Shown: positions 36,455 to 52,025 of the stretch, piece after piece
Layout of the letters: each line of letters opens with the position of its first letter
Numbering within the stretch: position 1 is the stretch's first letter
Source of the DNA: Paramecium sonneborni
Taxonomy: Eukaryota > Ciliophora > Oligohymenophorea > Peniculida > Parameciidae
NCBI GenBank assembly: GCA_905182985.1
Contig: CAJJDN010000111.1
Span: 87,922 to 151,921, forward strand
Direction: 5' to 3'
Length of the DNA stretch: 64,000 bases
Notes under the pieces: generated by a model
Seen by the model: the letters and a program-made list of their open reading frames with translations, nothing else
What the model was told of the DNA's origin: nothing
The model's database searches: none
Position numbers and translations under genes: made by a program

Positions 36455-37110
36455 GGGGATTTGTTGTTAAAAAAATTCAAATTAAATAAAACTGCTTCAA
36501 ATTTTAAAGATGCTAATGCTAAAATAACAAATGAAGAAGAGAATAATATTAAGATAAACAATCAAGAGATTAAATACCTGCATTGACAGATTAATTAGTT
36601 TAATTGACTAAATAATCAAAAGAGTCAATAACAAAGGATTAATATTAAATTGAATTTGGAACTGCAGGAGTAGGCAAAACTGCTCTCTTTAAATAATTTG
36701 GATTCTTTGATGGGCCAAAGGAGATAATAACAAATTTTTCAGTAGATAATAAAGAGAAATTTTATTATTGACACTCCTTTATTTTAATTAGAAGATGATA
36801 TAGATACTAGAGAAAATATTATTAAACAATTTTAAGATTGTTTTGAAAATGAGAAAATTTATTGATATTATCTCAATAATTATTGTTAATATGGATTTGA
36901 GTCAAGATTTAACAAAGGATGGATTAACATTTAAAAAATAGTTTCAAATTCATGAATTTTAACTAAATACTTTTTAATTCAAAGGACATGAAGTAAGAAT
37001 AAATAATGAATTAGATCAAGTAAATTAAATTTAAATAAACAAAAATTGATTTAACAGATACGATTTTTGAAAAGTTAACAGAGAGTGAAGATAAAAGATT
37101 ACTTTTAGAA
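36455..37110 (+). pseudogene. decayed AIG1-like GTPase, copy 3
   Basis: Starts with an ATG and MGICC, like the lipidated start of the intact copies, but the frame soon breaks. A P-loop-like FGTAGVGKTALF occurs in a different frame, the DTPLFQLEDDIDTREN block in a third, and a large part of the G-domain between them is missing. Remaining tail sequence resembles the end of the intact copies (IDLTDTIFEKL). It is more diverged than copies 1, 2 and 4, so it is an older duplicate. Confidence 0.75.
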
Positions 37111-37228
37111 ATTACATAAAATGCAAACAAAATTTTGATTTTATATATTTTCACTCTAATATTTATTTAAGGTAGATAGTTTTTGTTGTTTATTAATTAA
37201 AATTAAACCCAAAATTATTCTTAAATCA
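37111..37228. other. short spacer
   Basis: Spacer between the dead GTPase copy and the convergent end of the ABC transporter; nothing recognised. Confidence 0.5.
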
Positions 37229-41153
<3,925 letters not shown>

Positions 41154-41159
41154 TTTATT

Positions 41160-42060
41160 AAATTATTTTGCTATTAATTTTGATTTACTTTTAGATAATT
41201 TAAATCTTATATAAATCAATATGATAAAAAATTCAACTTTTTACTTCTTTGGCTCTTTTATTATATAAAATAATTCGAATTATGCTGATATATTCTGCTG
41301 TTTTTTTGTTTAAGATAAATATATTATTTTTGAAAAATTTGAAGCTACACATTCATTAATATTTAGAGGAGAATCAACTCAAAATTAAATTGATATCCTT
41401 TAAGGTTAAAATATTGTTATTAAAAAATGCACAATATTATAATAATTGTGTTTTGGATTGTAGGATTATCAGGTTATCTAAGATTTTAATATTATTCATA
41501 ATAGCAGCAACTTTATGAAGACAATAATAAAGAATTTTGATGAAGGAGCAATTTGATTAAAAAAGGAAACGAAGATTTTATACAAAACCTTAAAAATCAA
41601 AGAATAATAATTATCTCTATTAAAAGAATTAATAAAAAAATTATGTTGATTGAAATTATAGAAACTATCGTATTTATCTTTTAAACAAAAGCTTACCAGA
41701 AGAAAATGATAAAAAGTCTTTTTAAGAGATTGAAGTTTTCTAAAGTAAAAGATTTATCAGGATAAATTTTAGTAATGAATCTTTATCTTTGGCTCATATT
41801 GTAAAACATAGTCTTAATTTATATAAAATTAAAGAAGATGAAATCTTTTATCTTTAGAGGACTTAAATGATTTACTTATCATAAAAAATGGAATAAAAGA
41901 TATTTTGTAGTTATGTTTCACAAATTCCAGTTAATATTTAATTCTTGAATAACTATATTCACATTCTTAAGAAGCAATAAAATTATTGAAGATATGAATT
42001 TTTTTCTACCGATGCAAAAAGAAATTTATTTTTATAATGATGTAGTCTAACTTCAATCGT
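41160..42060 (+). pseudogene. remnant of a beta-helix-type surface protein (5' part)
   Basis: From ATG 41221 an open frame reads FYFFGSFIIQNNSNYADIFC, FRGESTQNQIDILQGQN, IIHNSSNFMKTIIKNFDEGAI and ends in TGA. After a break another frame (about 41690-41985) continues with SFQEIEVFQSKRF and IVKHSLNLYKI. The N/S/I-rich pattern with NCxF/NNSS-like steps resembles the pectin-lyase-type repeats of large ciliate membrane proteins (inference). Frames are broken, so I call it a remnant. Confidence 0.4.
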
Positions 42061-42344
42061 TTTAATGAATTTAATTTAATTTTAAATAAGAAATGGAAAA
42101 CAAAGAGTCAGATCCATTATTTTTCTATTATTAAATTTTTTGAATTTATTATTGAAATTTTGAATAGAATTTGCTAATAGAAATAAAGAAAATCAAGCTA
42201 CAAATATTGTATTTAATAAAATTTCAGCAAAATATAGTCCTTAAAAACAATTTCGAATAAAAACAACAAAAGAAAAAAAATAGTTCTATTTGTAAAAATA
42301 TAAAATTTTTGACAATTGATAACATAAAAATAATATAAAAGCAA

Positions 42345-43360
42345 TAAAATTCATTGTTATGTTGAGTCCATTATAGGCTTAAGATCTTGTATTTTAATCA
42401 TTTCAAATATTGTATCTTCAAAATCTATTTTTGTTTTTATAAAATTAATTTTCTTTATCTATTCTAATATCTGTTATTAATTCATCTGCTTTTTAATAAA
42501 TATTATTTGATTGTATTAAAGGAATTTAAAACTATTTATTAAATGTTATTAATCTTCTTCCTCATTTTCACTTAATTCCATATTTACAATAATAATTGAA
42601 ATGATTTTGATAAATTTTCTGAAATATTTCACAACTTGCAAAGCCTTAGCTTTCATCAAATAAGTTTGTTCAAAGTTCAAAACAATTGCAAAGCTCGAAA
42701 TATATTTTCTTGACGAAATATAATCTTAAAAATGTTTAATAATTAATTCTCTAGTATCTATATCATCTTATAATTATAATGATGGTGTATCAACAATAAT
42801 ATATTAATTACCTAGAATACCTTCTTTAAATATTTTTGTTTCATTATTTATATCACTATTTTTTATATCATCTAATGATTTAGAACGATTTCGAAATTAT
42901 GAGTTAATTTATTCAAGTTTCATTTAATTAAATAATTTACTTTTTCCAACTCCAGTTGGACCAATTAATAATAAATAATCCTTATCATTAATTTATTATT
43001 CCAATTCATTAATATTCTTTATACATATTGTTTAAGAAGCTTAATCTTCATATGACTTTTTATCTCTCTTTGTTTTTGTCAAAATTTATACTGGTTATTC
43101 GAGTACTTGATCTTTTCTACCTTTTGTATAGTGAGAATTGTTATTTCTTGAAGAATATATATTTTCGCTTGTTTTATTAGTTTAATCAATGGTCTATAAA
43201 CTTGCAAGTTTTTTTCCATCGACTTGTTCAGGGCATAGACTTTGACATAGAAGATTTCCCATATAAATACTTTTGATCTTGTATGGATTTTTATTTTTGT
43301 ATTTAGAACTATTCTAATAGAATTAGGTTATAAAAATTAATTTATCAATCAAGTCATTTA
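42345..43360 (-). repeat. right arm of about 1 kb inverted repeat
   Basis: Reverse complement of about 35205-36218, including non-coding 5' flank (for example the stretch around 43280-43350). See the left arm. Confidence 0.85.
42351..43262 (-). CDS. AIG1/GIMAP-like P-loop GTPase, copy 4 (inverted)
   Basis: Intron-free frame of 303 codons on the minus strand. Starts MGNLLCQSLCPE (lipidation signal as in copy 2), then the polar leader SENIYSSRNNNSH, and the same G-domain: LLIGPTGVGKS, VDTPSLQLQDD, LNFEQTYLMKAKAL, NMELSENEE. It ends KIQDLKPIMDSTQQ after a seven-codon deletion relative to copy 2. The leader is clearly more diverged than the G-domain between copies 2 and 4, which suggests gene conversion or selection on the G-domain. 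Confidence 0.75.
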
Positions 43361-43369
43361 TTAATAAAT

Positions 43370-43905
43370 AATAGATAACAAAAGCTGAGGCATTATTAAC
43401 AGGAATTTAAAAATTCCTAATGATTTTAGATTTTGAGAATAATGTTGTTTGAAATACAAAGCAATTACAAGTAAATATAGATTAAATAAATAATAGCTAT
43501 CATTATTCTGAAATATGTAGTTGCGTTGTTAATTTTCAAGACTCTATAGAGAATGTAGAACTGAGCTAGATTGATGTTAAAAATCATATTGAATAAATAA
43601 ATTTAGATTTTTTATTTTACACTTTTTAGTTGATTGATATTTAATCAAACTGAAGTTATCTAATTTAAAAATTGCATTTTTGTCAGTTATTGAAATATAA
43701 AGTTAATAATTAAACTATGAGGTATCATCATAAGTACTAAAAGGGAAGTATAAAAAATTAAGAATTTAATAAAAATAATATGAATAAATATTCATGCTTT
43801 TTTCTTAACAAAAATATTGAAGACCTCTACCAATAAAATCATCAAATATAGCAAAGAATTTTTTAATTTAAGCTATTCTCATATTCTTTAATATTTAAAA
43901 TTGTT
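43370..43905 (+). pseudogene. remnant of beta-helix-type surface protein (3' part)
   Basis: A plus-strand frame at about 43455-43650 reads SYHYSEICSCVVNFQDSIENVELS and IDVKNHIEQINLDFLF, crosses a TGA at about 43650, and continues in the same frame as coding-like sequence to about 43840. Style and strand match the remnant at 41.2-42.1 kb. Together they suggest one old gene split by the inverted GTPase block. Confidence 0.4.
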
Positions 43906-46281
43906 ATGATGATTGCTTAGGGAAATATTGACAATTTATATCCACATATCTCAATGTTGTTTATAATATTGATTGTAAAAGTTCAAAATAGTTAAAAATT
44001 AAGGTTTATATAGTCAGCAATAAATATGATTTTTACGCTTTATGTTCTTTAATACGATGTTTTTACTGATCCAATTTCATAAAATTACAATGGTGGAAAT
44101 TAAGTGACTGCAAATATATTAAATAGTTTAATGGGAGAATTTCCAGAGGCAGCTATTGGAACAATTGTAACTTTGGGAATAAGATTTTATTTTTTCTTTC
44201 GTTACGGAGATTTTTAAAATTTAGATGTTATGGTAGTAACCACAACTCTACATGTAGTGTGGATGTATTACTTATATAACTTTAATAAAGCAAAGAGATC
44301 ATAGTTTATTTTAACTTTGATTGATAATAAATGGGAAAAAATATTTTAATAAATATTAAATAATAATAGATAATTTGTCCTATTGCATTATGATGAAGAA
44401 GCTTTTAAAATAAAAAAGGTTTTATAAACTATTTTACCATCAACCACAACTTTTGATACATTTTATTAATATATACGTTCCGCAAAATGCAATAATTAAC
44501 CAATTTAAGACTTTTTTTACTAATAAATTAATAAAAATAAAATAAATTAGCAAGATGTTATCAATTAATAAATTCTTGTTAAGTACGAAAACAAATTACT
44601 AAATTTTAATTTTTCACTCTTTTTCGGAAATCAACCAATAATACTTTTAGTAAAGGAAGATTTAGTTGGAATCAACAATGACATATTATCTCAATAAACA
44701 ATAATTTTAAAATTGCTTAAACACTTAGTCGATATTATTGAAAGCAATAAATAATACAAAAAAAAAAAATTTTTTTAACTGTCTTAATTCATAAACATAA
44801 AATATTTGCTTGGGAAATTAAATACATCAAATAAATTAGTGAAATAAATAAATTTAAATGAATACATTAATAAGATAGCCTTAAAATACTAGAGTTATTT
44901 AAGTATATAAAATTGTGTGATGGAAATCAAAATTAAAACTTAAGTTGATGTTTTTCATCTATTCTTAATAATAATATTTGGGAACACTAATAGCAAGTGT
45001 ATCTAAGTTTCGTCCTACAGAGATTTTGAGTNTTTATATCCACATATCTCAATGTTGTTTATAATATTGATTGTAAAAGTTCAAAATAGTTAAAAATTAA
45101 GGTTTATATAGTCAGCAATAAATATGATTTTTACGCTTTATGTTCTTTAATACGATGTTTTTACTGATCCAATTTCATAAAATTACAATGGTGGAAATTA
45201 AGTGACTGCAAATATATTAAATAGTTTAATGGGAGAATTTCCAGAGGCAGCTATTGGAACAATTGTAACTTTGGGAATAAGATTTTATTTTTTCTTTCGT
45301 TACGGAGATTTTTAAAATTTAGATGTTATGGTAGTAACCACAACTCTACATGTAGTGTGGATGTATTACTTATATAACTTTAATAAAGCAAAGAGATCAT
45401 AGTTTATTTTAACTTTGATTGATAATAAATGGGAAAAAATATTTTAATAAATATTAAATAATAATAGATAATTTGTCCTATTGCATTATGATGAAGAAGC
45501 TTTTAAAATAAAAAAGGTTTTATAAACTATTTTACCATCAACCACAACTTTTGATACATTTTATTAATATATACGTTCCGCAAAATGCAATAATTAACCA
45601 ATTTAAGACTTTTTTTACTAATAAATTAATAAAAATAAAATAAATTAGCAAGATGTTATCAATTAATAAATTCTTGTTAAGTACGAAAACAAATTACTAA
45701 ATTTTAATTTTTCACTCTTTTTCGGAAATCAACCAATAATACTTTTAGTAAAGGAAGATTTAGTTGGAATCAACAATGACATATTATCTCAATAAACAAT
45801 AATTTTAAAATTGCTTAAACACTTAGTCGATATTATTGAAAGCAATAAATAATACAAAAAAAAAAAATTTTTTTAACTGTCTTAATTCATAAACATAAAA
45901 TATTTGCTTGGGAAATTAAATACATCAAATAAATTAGTGAAATAAATAAATTTAAATGAATACATTAATAAGATAGCCTTAAAATACTAGAGTTATTTAA
46001 GTATATAAAATTGTGTGATGGAAATCAAAATTAAAACTTAAGTTGATGTTTTTCATCTATTCTTAATAATAATATTTGGGAACACTAATAGCAAGTGTAT
46101 CTAAGTTTCGTCCTACAGAGATTTTGAGTATAAAACTCATTTGGTTTTTGATGGATACTTTAAGCAGGATACTATTATTTTGCTTTATAAAAAATTTGAA
46201 TTTTATTTTACTCTCATCATTAGAAAATTTTCTATCAAAGACAATTGTAAAAATTCATATAATTCTAGGTATATTAACTGA
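43906..46281 (+). CDS. membrane sensor-like protein, possibly histidine-kinase-related (model inflated by duplication)
   Basis: If the duplicated 1,098 bp is collapsed, the gene is 425 codons, intron-free, ATG 43906 to TGA 46279-46281. N-terminal half: four or so hydrophobic helices (SMLFIILIVKV, MIFTLYVLQYDVF, AAIGTIVTLGIRFYFFF, VVTTTLHVVWMYYLY). Then KRSQFILTLIDNKWEKIFQQ and FVLLHYDEEAFKIKKVL, reminiscent of the region before the catalytic part of ciliate membrane histidine kinases. Near the end, VDVFHLFLIIIFGN could be a degenerate ATP-binding N-box, but no G-boxes remain. I am unsure; it may be a truncated or very diverged sensor. As printed, the duplicate keeps frame and would yield a false internal repeat. 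Confidence 0.5.
43935..45031 (+). repeat. exact 1,097-bp duplication, first copy, ending at an N
   Basis: Repeated at 45033-46129 with equal length. The single ambiguous base N at 45032 sits at the junction. No differences seen by eye. Best explained as two contig ends that overlap but were not merged. Confidence 0.95.
45033..46129 (+). repeat. exact 1,097-bp duplication, second copy
   Basis: Second copy of 43935-45031. Only this copy continues into unique sequence at its right end; the first continues into unique sequence on its left end, as expected for an unmerged overlap. Confidence 0.95.
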
Positions 46282-46489
46282 GCTTAATGATGAGATTTTA
46301 ATTCCATTCTTTAATATCTTTTGATTAAAATTGTATATTTATTATATAGAATAAATATTGATAATTATTTTATTTTACTTACTTAGGCTTGTTTTAAGTA
46401 ATAGATATAAATTTATCTCTCCTTAAATTTTACTAAAGTTAACCATCATTTTTGATTTTATAAATTCTTTTTATTTAAGAATAATTAAA
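46282..46489. other. intergenic
   Basis: Short AT-rich spacer; nothing recognised. Confidence 0.5.
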
Positions 46490-48135
46490 ATGTTATCTGA
46501 AATTATCAACTAGAAATAATAATACATTAAATCAGATGCAATAACTTTGAGCGATTTTGGGATACAAACAATTGGATATTCTAATACTTTTAAAAATATG
46601 TATCTGATTTTGGTTATTAAATTAGAACGAAATTACATCTTACAGGAAACAGAATAGTTAAATTAGATGGATTAGAATAATTTACGAATTTGCAATATTT
46701 AAATTTATCAAACAATTAAATTGAGAGCATTAAAGAATTCTAACATGTTCCATAAACATTATAATTTTTATTTGTAGCAGGGAATCCTTTCACAGCTAAT
46801 TTGAATTATGGTTATTCTTTAATGTGTATTCTAATGAATTTATAACAGCTTGACAATGATAAAATAAACAGATAACTAACTTAAGAATATCAAATTAAGA
46901 TGCAAACATATGGTTTTCCTTTAATTGCATATTTTGTACATTTTAACAATAAATAATTAACTCCTATATTTAATAATAGATCAATAAATTATACATAGAA
47001 AATTTTGAAGATAATTGATTAATTATTGATAGAAAATAAAGAAGAAATTAAAGGTTTATGTGAGTAATTGCTGTAACCTAAATTTAAGCAATCTATTGCT
47101 GATATAATATTAAAACATATCTGTAAATTTGAAAGAGATTAATTTAAAAGTAATAATATCAACGCTTTCTTTGCCAATCAATCTATGTAATCTTAGCATA
47201 CTGATCTTTAGAAATTTGCAGATGACGAAGAGTATTATTAATAACAAATTCTCTAAACATATATATCCTATGAGGATTAACAATAATTTCCAACTTTTTC
47301 TTTGAACTAACCTTATAATCTTGGAATCTTAGATTTTATTTATCAAAGCACTTTAATTTAAAATACAACATTTCGGCCTTAGGAAGATAGAATTAAAAAA
47401 TATGAAGAACTTCCACAATAGAATTTTTCATTAATCAATAAAGACAATTCTAATTTTAAGAAAAGCATACTTAAACCAACTAGTTATTCAGTATCAACTT
47501 AATCTAAATTTGATGAGTGCACTTAAGAGTATCTGAATAACTATAAAAAATTATATCCATTTTTAAAAGGATTAGAATAATTAAAAAAAAGTTTGCAGAA
47601 ATATTATTTATAAGAATTTAAGCTAAAATTAACAAGAAAAATAAATAGGTTTAATTAGCAATGTATTGCTGGTACATTTAAATTGGATTATTTTAAGTAA
47701 TTATATTAAAGATACTTAATGAGAGTAGCTATGTAATAAATTAGAATAAAGTCGAGATTATCAAATATGGTTAATATTCTGTAAATTCAAAGAAACCATT
47801 AATAATTATTATCAATAAAACATATAAAGGGAGTTGTTTATGTATAAAAGAAAATGGCAAATTAATAAAGATAGAAATATTTAAAAAGAGTAGTATTTAA
47901 ACATCTCAATCCTAAAAAAAGATATGAAAAGATAGCTAAAGTATTTTAACTGAAATTGATAACTTTAAAGATAAATGGAATTTTGAGAGAAGCATTGAAA
48001 TAAATAAAAATTACAGCTTTAACATTTAAAGTTGAGATAAGAAAAGATCTGGCTTTTTAAGTAACATTAAAGAAAGAAAAGAAAGTAGAATCATAGGCAA
48101 TATAGAATTTTAGAAAATAAAGAGATTTTTATTGA
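46490..48135 (+). CDS. leucine-rich-repeat protein with basic helical C-terminus
   Basis: Predicted 539 aa with one 26-nt intron near 46597. N-terminal SDS22-type leucine-rich repeats: ITKLHLTGNRIVKLDGLEQF, LQYLNLSNNQIESI, LQFLFVAGNPF, ending with the LRR cap at about residue 140. After a helical region, residues 350-530 are strongly basic (KLKLTRKINRF, KSRLSNMVNILQIQRN, NPKKRYEKIAKVF), resembling the IQ-rich parts of ciliary LRR proteins without a clear IQ core. A ciliary or cytoskeletal role is plausible but inferred. The 3' part is duplicated again at 48531-49402 by the second N-junction. Confidence 0.8.
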
Positions 48136-48529
48136 TAAATAATTAAATAATGTATTCGATTACAGCTCGTTTTAATTAAATCGTGTTCTTTACATCTTGG
48201 ACATTAGGTATATTACTCTTATTAGATAAGTCGTATTGTCATTATTGAATTAGGGTACAGCATATTTTTTTAAGACTGGAAAGCCAACAGTAGATTTAAA
48301 GATATTGAGTGCAGATAAATTGTATTGCAGATAAAATGATTATATCTTTTAGTCATCATTATAAGGCTACTTATTACAATGGTGGTGTAACAGATTGGGA
48401 TTAGGTGACATTTAAATTTTCTTTAGAAGCAGGTTTTTGATACACGTAATATAATTAGATTTCGAACCTGTATATAATTGGAATTTAAAACAATTATTTT
48501 TGTATGTGAATGTTCATCATGAACATTAA
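47264..48529 (+). repeat. exact 1,266-bp duplication, first copy, ending at an N
   Basis: Repeated at 48531-49796 with equal length; single N at 48530. It contains the 3' part of the LRR gene and the 5' part of the SPC22/23 gene. Same pattern as the junction at 45032. Confidence 0.95.
48150..48529 (+). other. truncated copy of SPC22/23 gene (assembly duplicate)
   Basis: The first copy of the duplicated block carries the first 380 bp of the signal peptidase subunit gene, cut at the N at 48530. The complete gene is in the second copy at 49417. Confidence 0.9.
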
Positions 48530-48530
48530 N

Positions 48531-49796
48531 TATCCTATGAGGATTAACAATAATTTCCAACTTTTTCTTTGAACTAACCTTATAATCTTGGAATCTTAGA
48601 TTTTATTTATCAAAGCACTTTAATTTAAAATACAACATTTCGGCCTTAGGAAGATAGAATTAAAAAATATGAAGAACTTCCACAATAGAATTTTTCATTA
48701 ATCAATAAAGACAATTCTAATTTTAAGAAAAGCATACTTAAACCAACTAGTTATTCAGTATCAACTTAATCTAAATTTGATGAGTGCACTTAAGAGTATC
48801 TGAATAACTATAAAAAATTATATCCATTTTTAAAAGGATTAGAATAATTAAAAAAAAGTTTGCAGAAATATTATTTATAAGAATTTAAGCTAAAATTAAC
48901 AAGAAAAATAAATAGGTTTAATTAGCAATGTATTGCTGGTACATTTAAATTGGATTATTTTAAGTAATTATATTAAAGATACTTAATGAGAGTAGCTATG
49001 TAATAAATTAGAATAAAGTCGAGATTATCAAATATGGTTAATATTCTGTAAATTCAAAGAAACCATTAATAATTATTATCAATAAAACATATAAAGGGAG
49101 TTGTTTATGTATAAAAGAAAATGGCAAATTAATAAAGATAGAAATATTTAAAAAGAGTAGTATTTAAACATCTCAATCCTAAAAAAAGATATGAAAAGAT
49201 AGCTAAAGTATTTTAACTGAAATTGATAACTTTAAAGATAAATGGAATTTTGAGAGAAGCATTGAAATAAATAAAAATTACAGCTTTAACATTTAAAGTT
49301 GAGATAAGAAAAGATCTGGCTTTTTAAGTAACATTAAAGAAAGAAAAGAAAGTAGAATCATAGGCAATATAGAATTTTAGAAAATAAAGAGATTTTTATT
49401 GATAAATAATTAAATAATGTATTCGATTACAGCTCGTTTTAATTAAATCGTGTTCTTTACATCTTGGACATTAGGTATATTACTCTTATTAGATAAGTCG
49501 TATTGTCATTATTGAATTAGGGTACAGCATATTTTTTTAAGACTGGAAAGCCAACAGTAGATTTAAAGATATTGAGTGCAGATAAATTGTATTGCAGATA
49601 AAATGATTATATCTTTTAGTCATCATTATAAGGCTACTTATTACAATGGTGGTGTAACAGATTGGGATTAGGTGACATTTAAATTTTCTTTAGAAGCAGG
49701 TTTTTGATACACGTAATATAATTAGATTTCGAACCTGTATATAATTGGAATTTAAAACAATTATTTTTGTATGTGAATGTTCATCATGAACATTAA
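48531..49796 (+). repeat. exact 1,266-bp duplication, second copy
   Basis: Second copy of 47264-48529. Its first 872 bp (to 49402) are an orphan 3' piece of the LRR gene. Confidence 0.95.
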
Positions 49797-50103
49797 GAGA
49801 AAGGAGTAATGTGTTATTATAAATTAATAGTTTTAATCAGATTGTGTAATTTATGATAAAATTATTTCAAGACCAGATGACCCTAGCACTTGGAGTAATT
49901 CATCTAAAGTAATTTATTAAATTATAAATAAGCTTGTCTTGAAAAATTAAAGAGCTGAATATCCTCTTAAAGATATTCATAAATAATTGCGTAATGCAAC
50001 AGTTAATTTTGAGGTTTGGATAGAGGTTATGCCTTATGTTGGTTATATAAGAAGAGAAAAACTCGGAGATTTCCAATATTAAATGCCTTAATAGTATAAT
50101 TGA
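49417..50103 (+). CDS. SPCS3: signal peptidase complex subunit 3 (SPC22/23)
   Basis: Predicted 193 aa with four introns of 23, 31, 26 and 25 nt. Starts MYSITARFNQIVFFTSWTL, a single N-terminal TM helix as in the family, followed by the lumenal part: PTVDLKILSADKF, VTFKFSLEADFEPVYNWN, KQLFLYVNVHHE, CVIYDKIISRPDD, and the late WIEVMPYVGYIRR. The D..P.YNWN.KQLF.Y block is the hallmark of SPC22/23. The subunit sits in the ER membrane and is needed for signal peptidase activity. Length is close to the 170-190 aa norm. Confidence 0.92.
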
Positions 50104-50142
50104 GATGTGTAATTTATATTTTTAACAATCACATTTTTTTGA

Positions 50143-50772
50143 ATGTCTTGTATTGATTAAAGCTTTGCCCAATTTTAACAAACAGCTTAGTTCTTTAATC
50201 CAGATATTGGGAACAATGCAACTTTGAAAATGCCATAAAAAATAAAAAAAAGAGAAATCTCGATGCCTTCTTATTATTTTGATGACTTTAAAGGATTTCT
50301 CAAACAACCAATTAAAATAACTTCAAATATCACCTAAAGACGTAACACACATACTACTACAACTCAAGATAGTAATTAAATGAATCAGTCTCTTAAATAA
50401 CCAAATAAAAGCTTAAAATAATTGACATAGACAAATACTTAAGAATATTCAAAAATAATCAATATTATTAGTTAATTCAATAATGCTAACAAATTAAAGC
50501 ATGCTTAGAGTGCCAATTCTATGTAATACAAACTAATAATACCTTTAAAAGAGAAATCTATTAATATGACAAGAGATAGTAGGACTAATTCAAGATGTAG
50601 TGTAGTATCTGCATAAGGAGAAAGAAAACGTAGTATTAAAGTAAATGATCCATATGGACTAATTAATAATAAAATAATGAGCAAAACAAACTCTAAATAA
50701 TTCTTAAAATAAAAAGCTTAAGATAAATTAGTAGATAAGTTATTCTCATAAAGATCAGATAGTGTTTAATGA
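50143..50772 (+). CDS. hypothetical S/N/Q-rich protein
   Basis: An intron-free 209-codon frame from ATG 50143 to TGA 50770-50772. The protein has one ordered-looking segment near the start (SYYFDDFKGFLKQP) and is otherwise rich in S, N, Q, T and K with many RXXS-like sites (TRDSRTNSRCS, ERKRSIKV). Likely disordered and perhaps phosphorylated; no family recognised. It follows the SPC22/23 gene by 39 bp on the same strand. Frame length and composition support a real gene. Confidence 0.6.
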
Positions 50773-52025
50773 TTATATATCTATAAATGCATATTTTCAG
50801 TCTTCTTATAATTATTTTTAATTCTAAACGTTTATAAGATTCTTTGAACAATTTGCATTCCAATAAAGAAATGAGTAGATTATTATAAATTTACAGATCA
50901 AATTATGAATACCTAAATTAAAAATGTAGAATTAAAAGTTGCAATCTAGAAAATAACTTTTGATATAAAATCAGTTATTGAATGAGCTTATTAATTTTCA
51001 TAGGTTGAATAAGTATTATATTCAGTAAAATTATATTAATATAAGTTGTACAAATACGGGCTTTATATTAATTAGACAATCCTAAAAATGAACAAATTAC
51101 AAAATTATTTTTATCTCATTCTTACAGAATTGAATTTATGAACCTTAATAATTAAATAATGAATACTATTTGGCTTACTTGGAAAATTTAGATGAATCTC
51201 AAAAAAGAGATCAAAAAAATTTGATAAAGCATAAGATTAATTAATTGAATTTGCAAACAAAGGGAATAAACCAGCTTCAAATTAAATGGCTAATAAAATG
51301 TATAAATTAGCAATGAATATGGTGCAATATATATAAAAAATGATCGACAGAAAACTATTATCGGAAGTATATTGTGTAGAAATTGAATTTTTACATTCTT
51401 ACTATTTTATAGTAGAAATTATTGATCTAAAATTTGCTTTTGAAATATTTTTATTGCAACTACTTATGAAAATCTTATGAATGATTTAATTTACAGGAAA
51501 ATTAAAAAAAAATCTATTTCCTTAGCTTTTTAAAAAAGCAATAGGGATTTTTGGAATAAACAAAGGGATATACCATAGCTATTTATCAGCTTGAAGGATT
51601 TTTTTTAAGAATAGATACTGAACCAAAAATTAATTTTTTAGAGTGATCAAATCTTTTTAGAATTATGTTTTATTTACTTAATTTTATGTATTTATGTATT
51701 GATTGTAGATTCAATTTTCACAACTTTTCCTTTAATGAAACTTTCACTTTCTCTAATTTTTAATAGTAATCCTTTAAGTTGCTCTTTTTTTCTAAGAGAT
51801 TCTTGATCGATTCGTTAGTAAGCGATTGATATGATAAATAATTTAATTGTACCGATTTTCTGATTTGATAAAATATAGATACAAGATAATAAAGCATAAA
51901 TTACATAATCAAAGATATTTTTATTTACTTTATGATAATAATAATATAAATTCTTTATTAATACAAAAAGATAATGAATTTATGATATTGAAATATATGA
52001 TGATAATAAAATAAAATGCACAAAA
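50773..52025 (+). pseudogene. interrupted coding-like region, unknown family
   Basis: Plus-strand pieces between about 51120 and 51440 read as protein: EYYLAYLENLDESQK in one frame and FANKGNKPASNQMANKMYKL followed by IQKMIDRKLLSEVY in another, needing a one-base shift within an A-rich run. No ATG-to-stop model found. Either a decayed gene or a model with introns I could not place. The rest (to 52025) is AT-rich spacer. Confidence 0.35.

Noticed and set aside
43906..46281. A protein with a real 366-residue internal repeat
   Set aside because: The repeat is exact at DNA level and meets at a single N, so an assembly artefact is far more likely.
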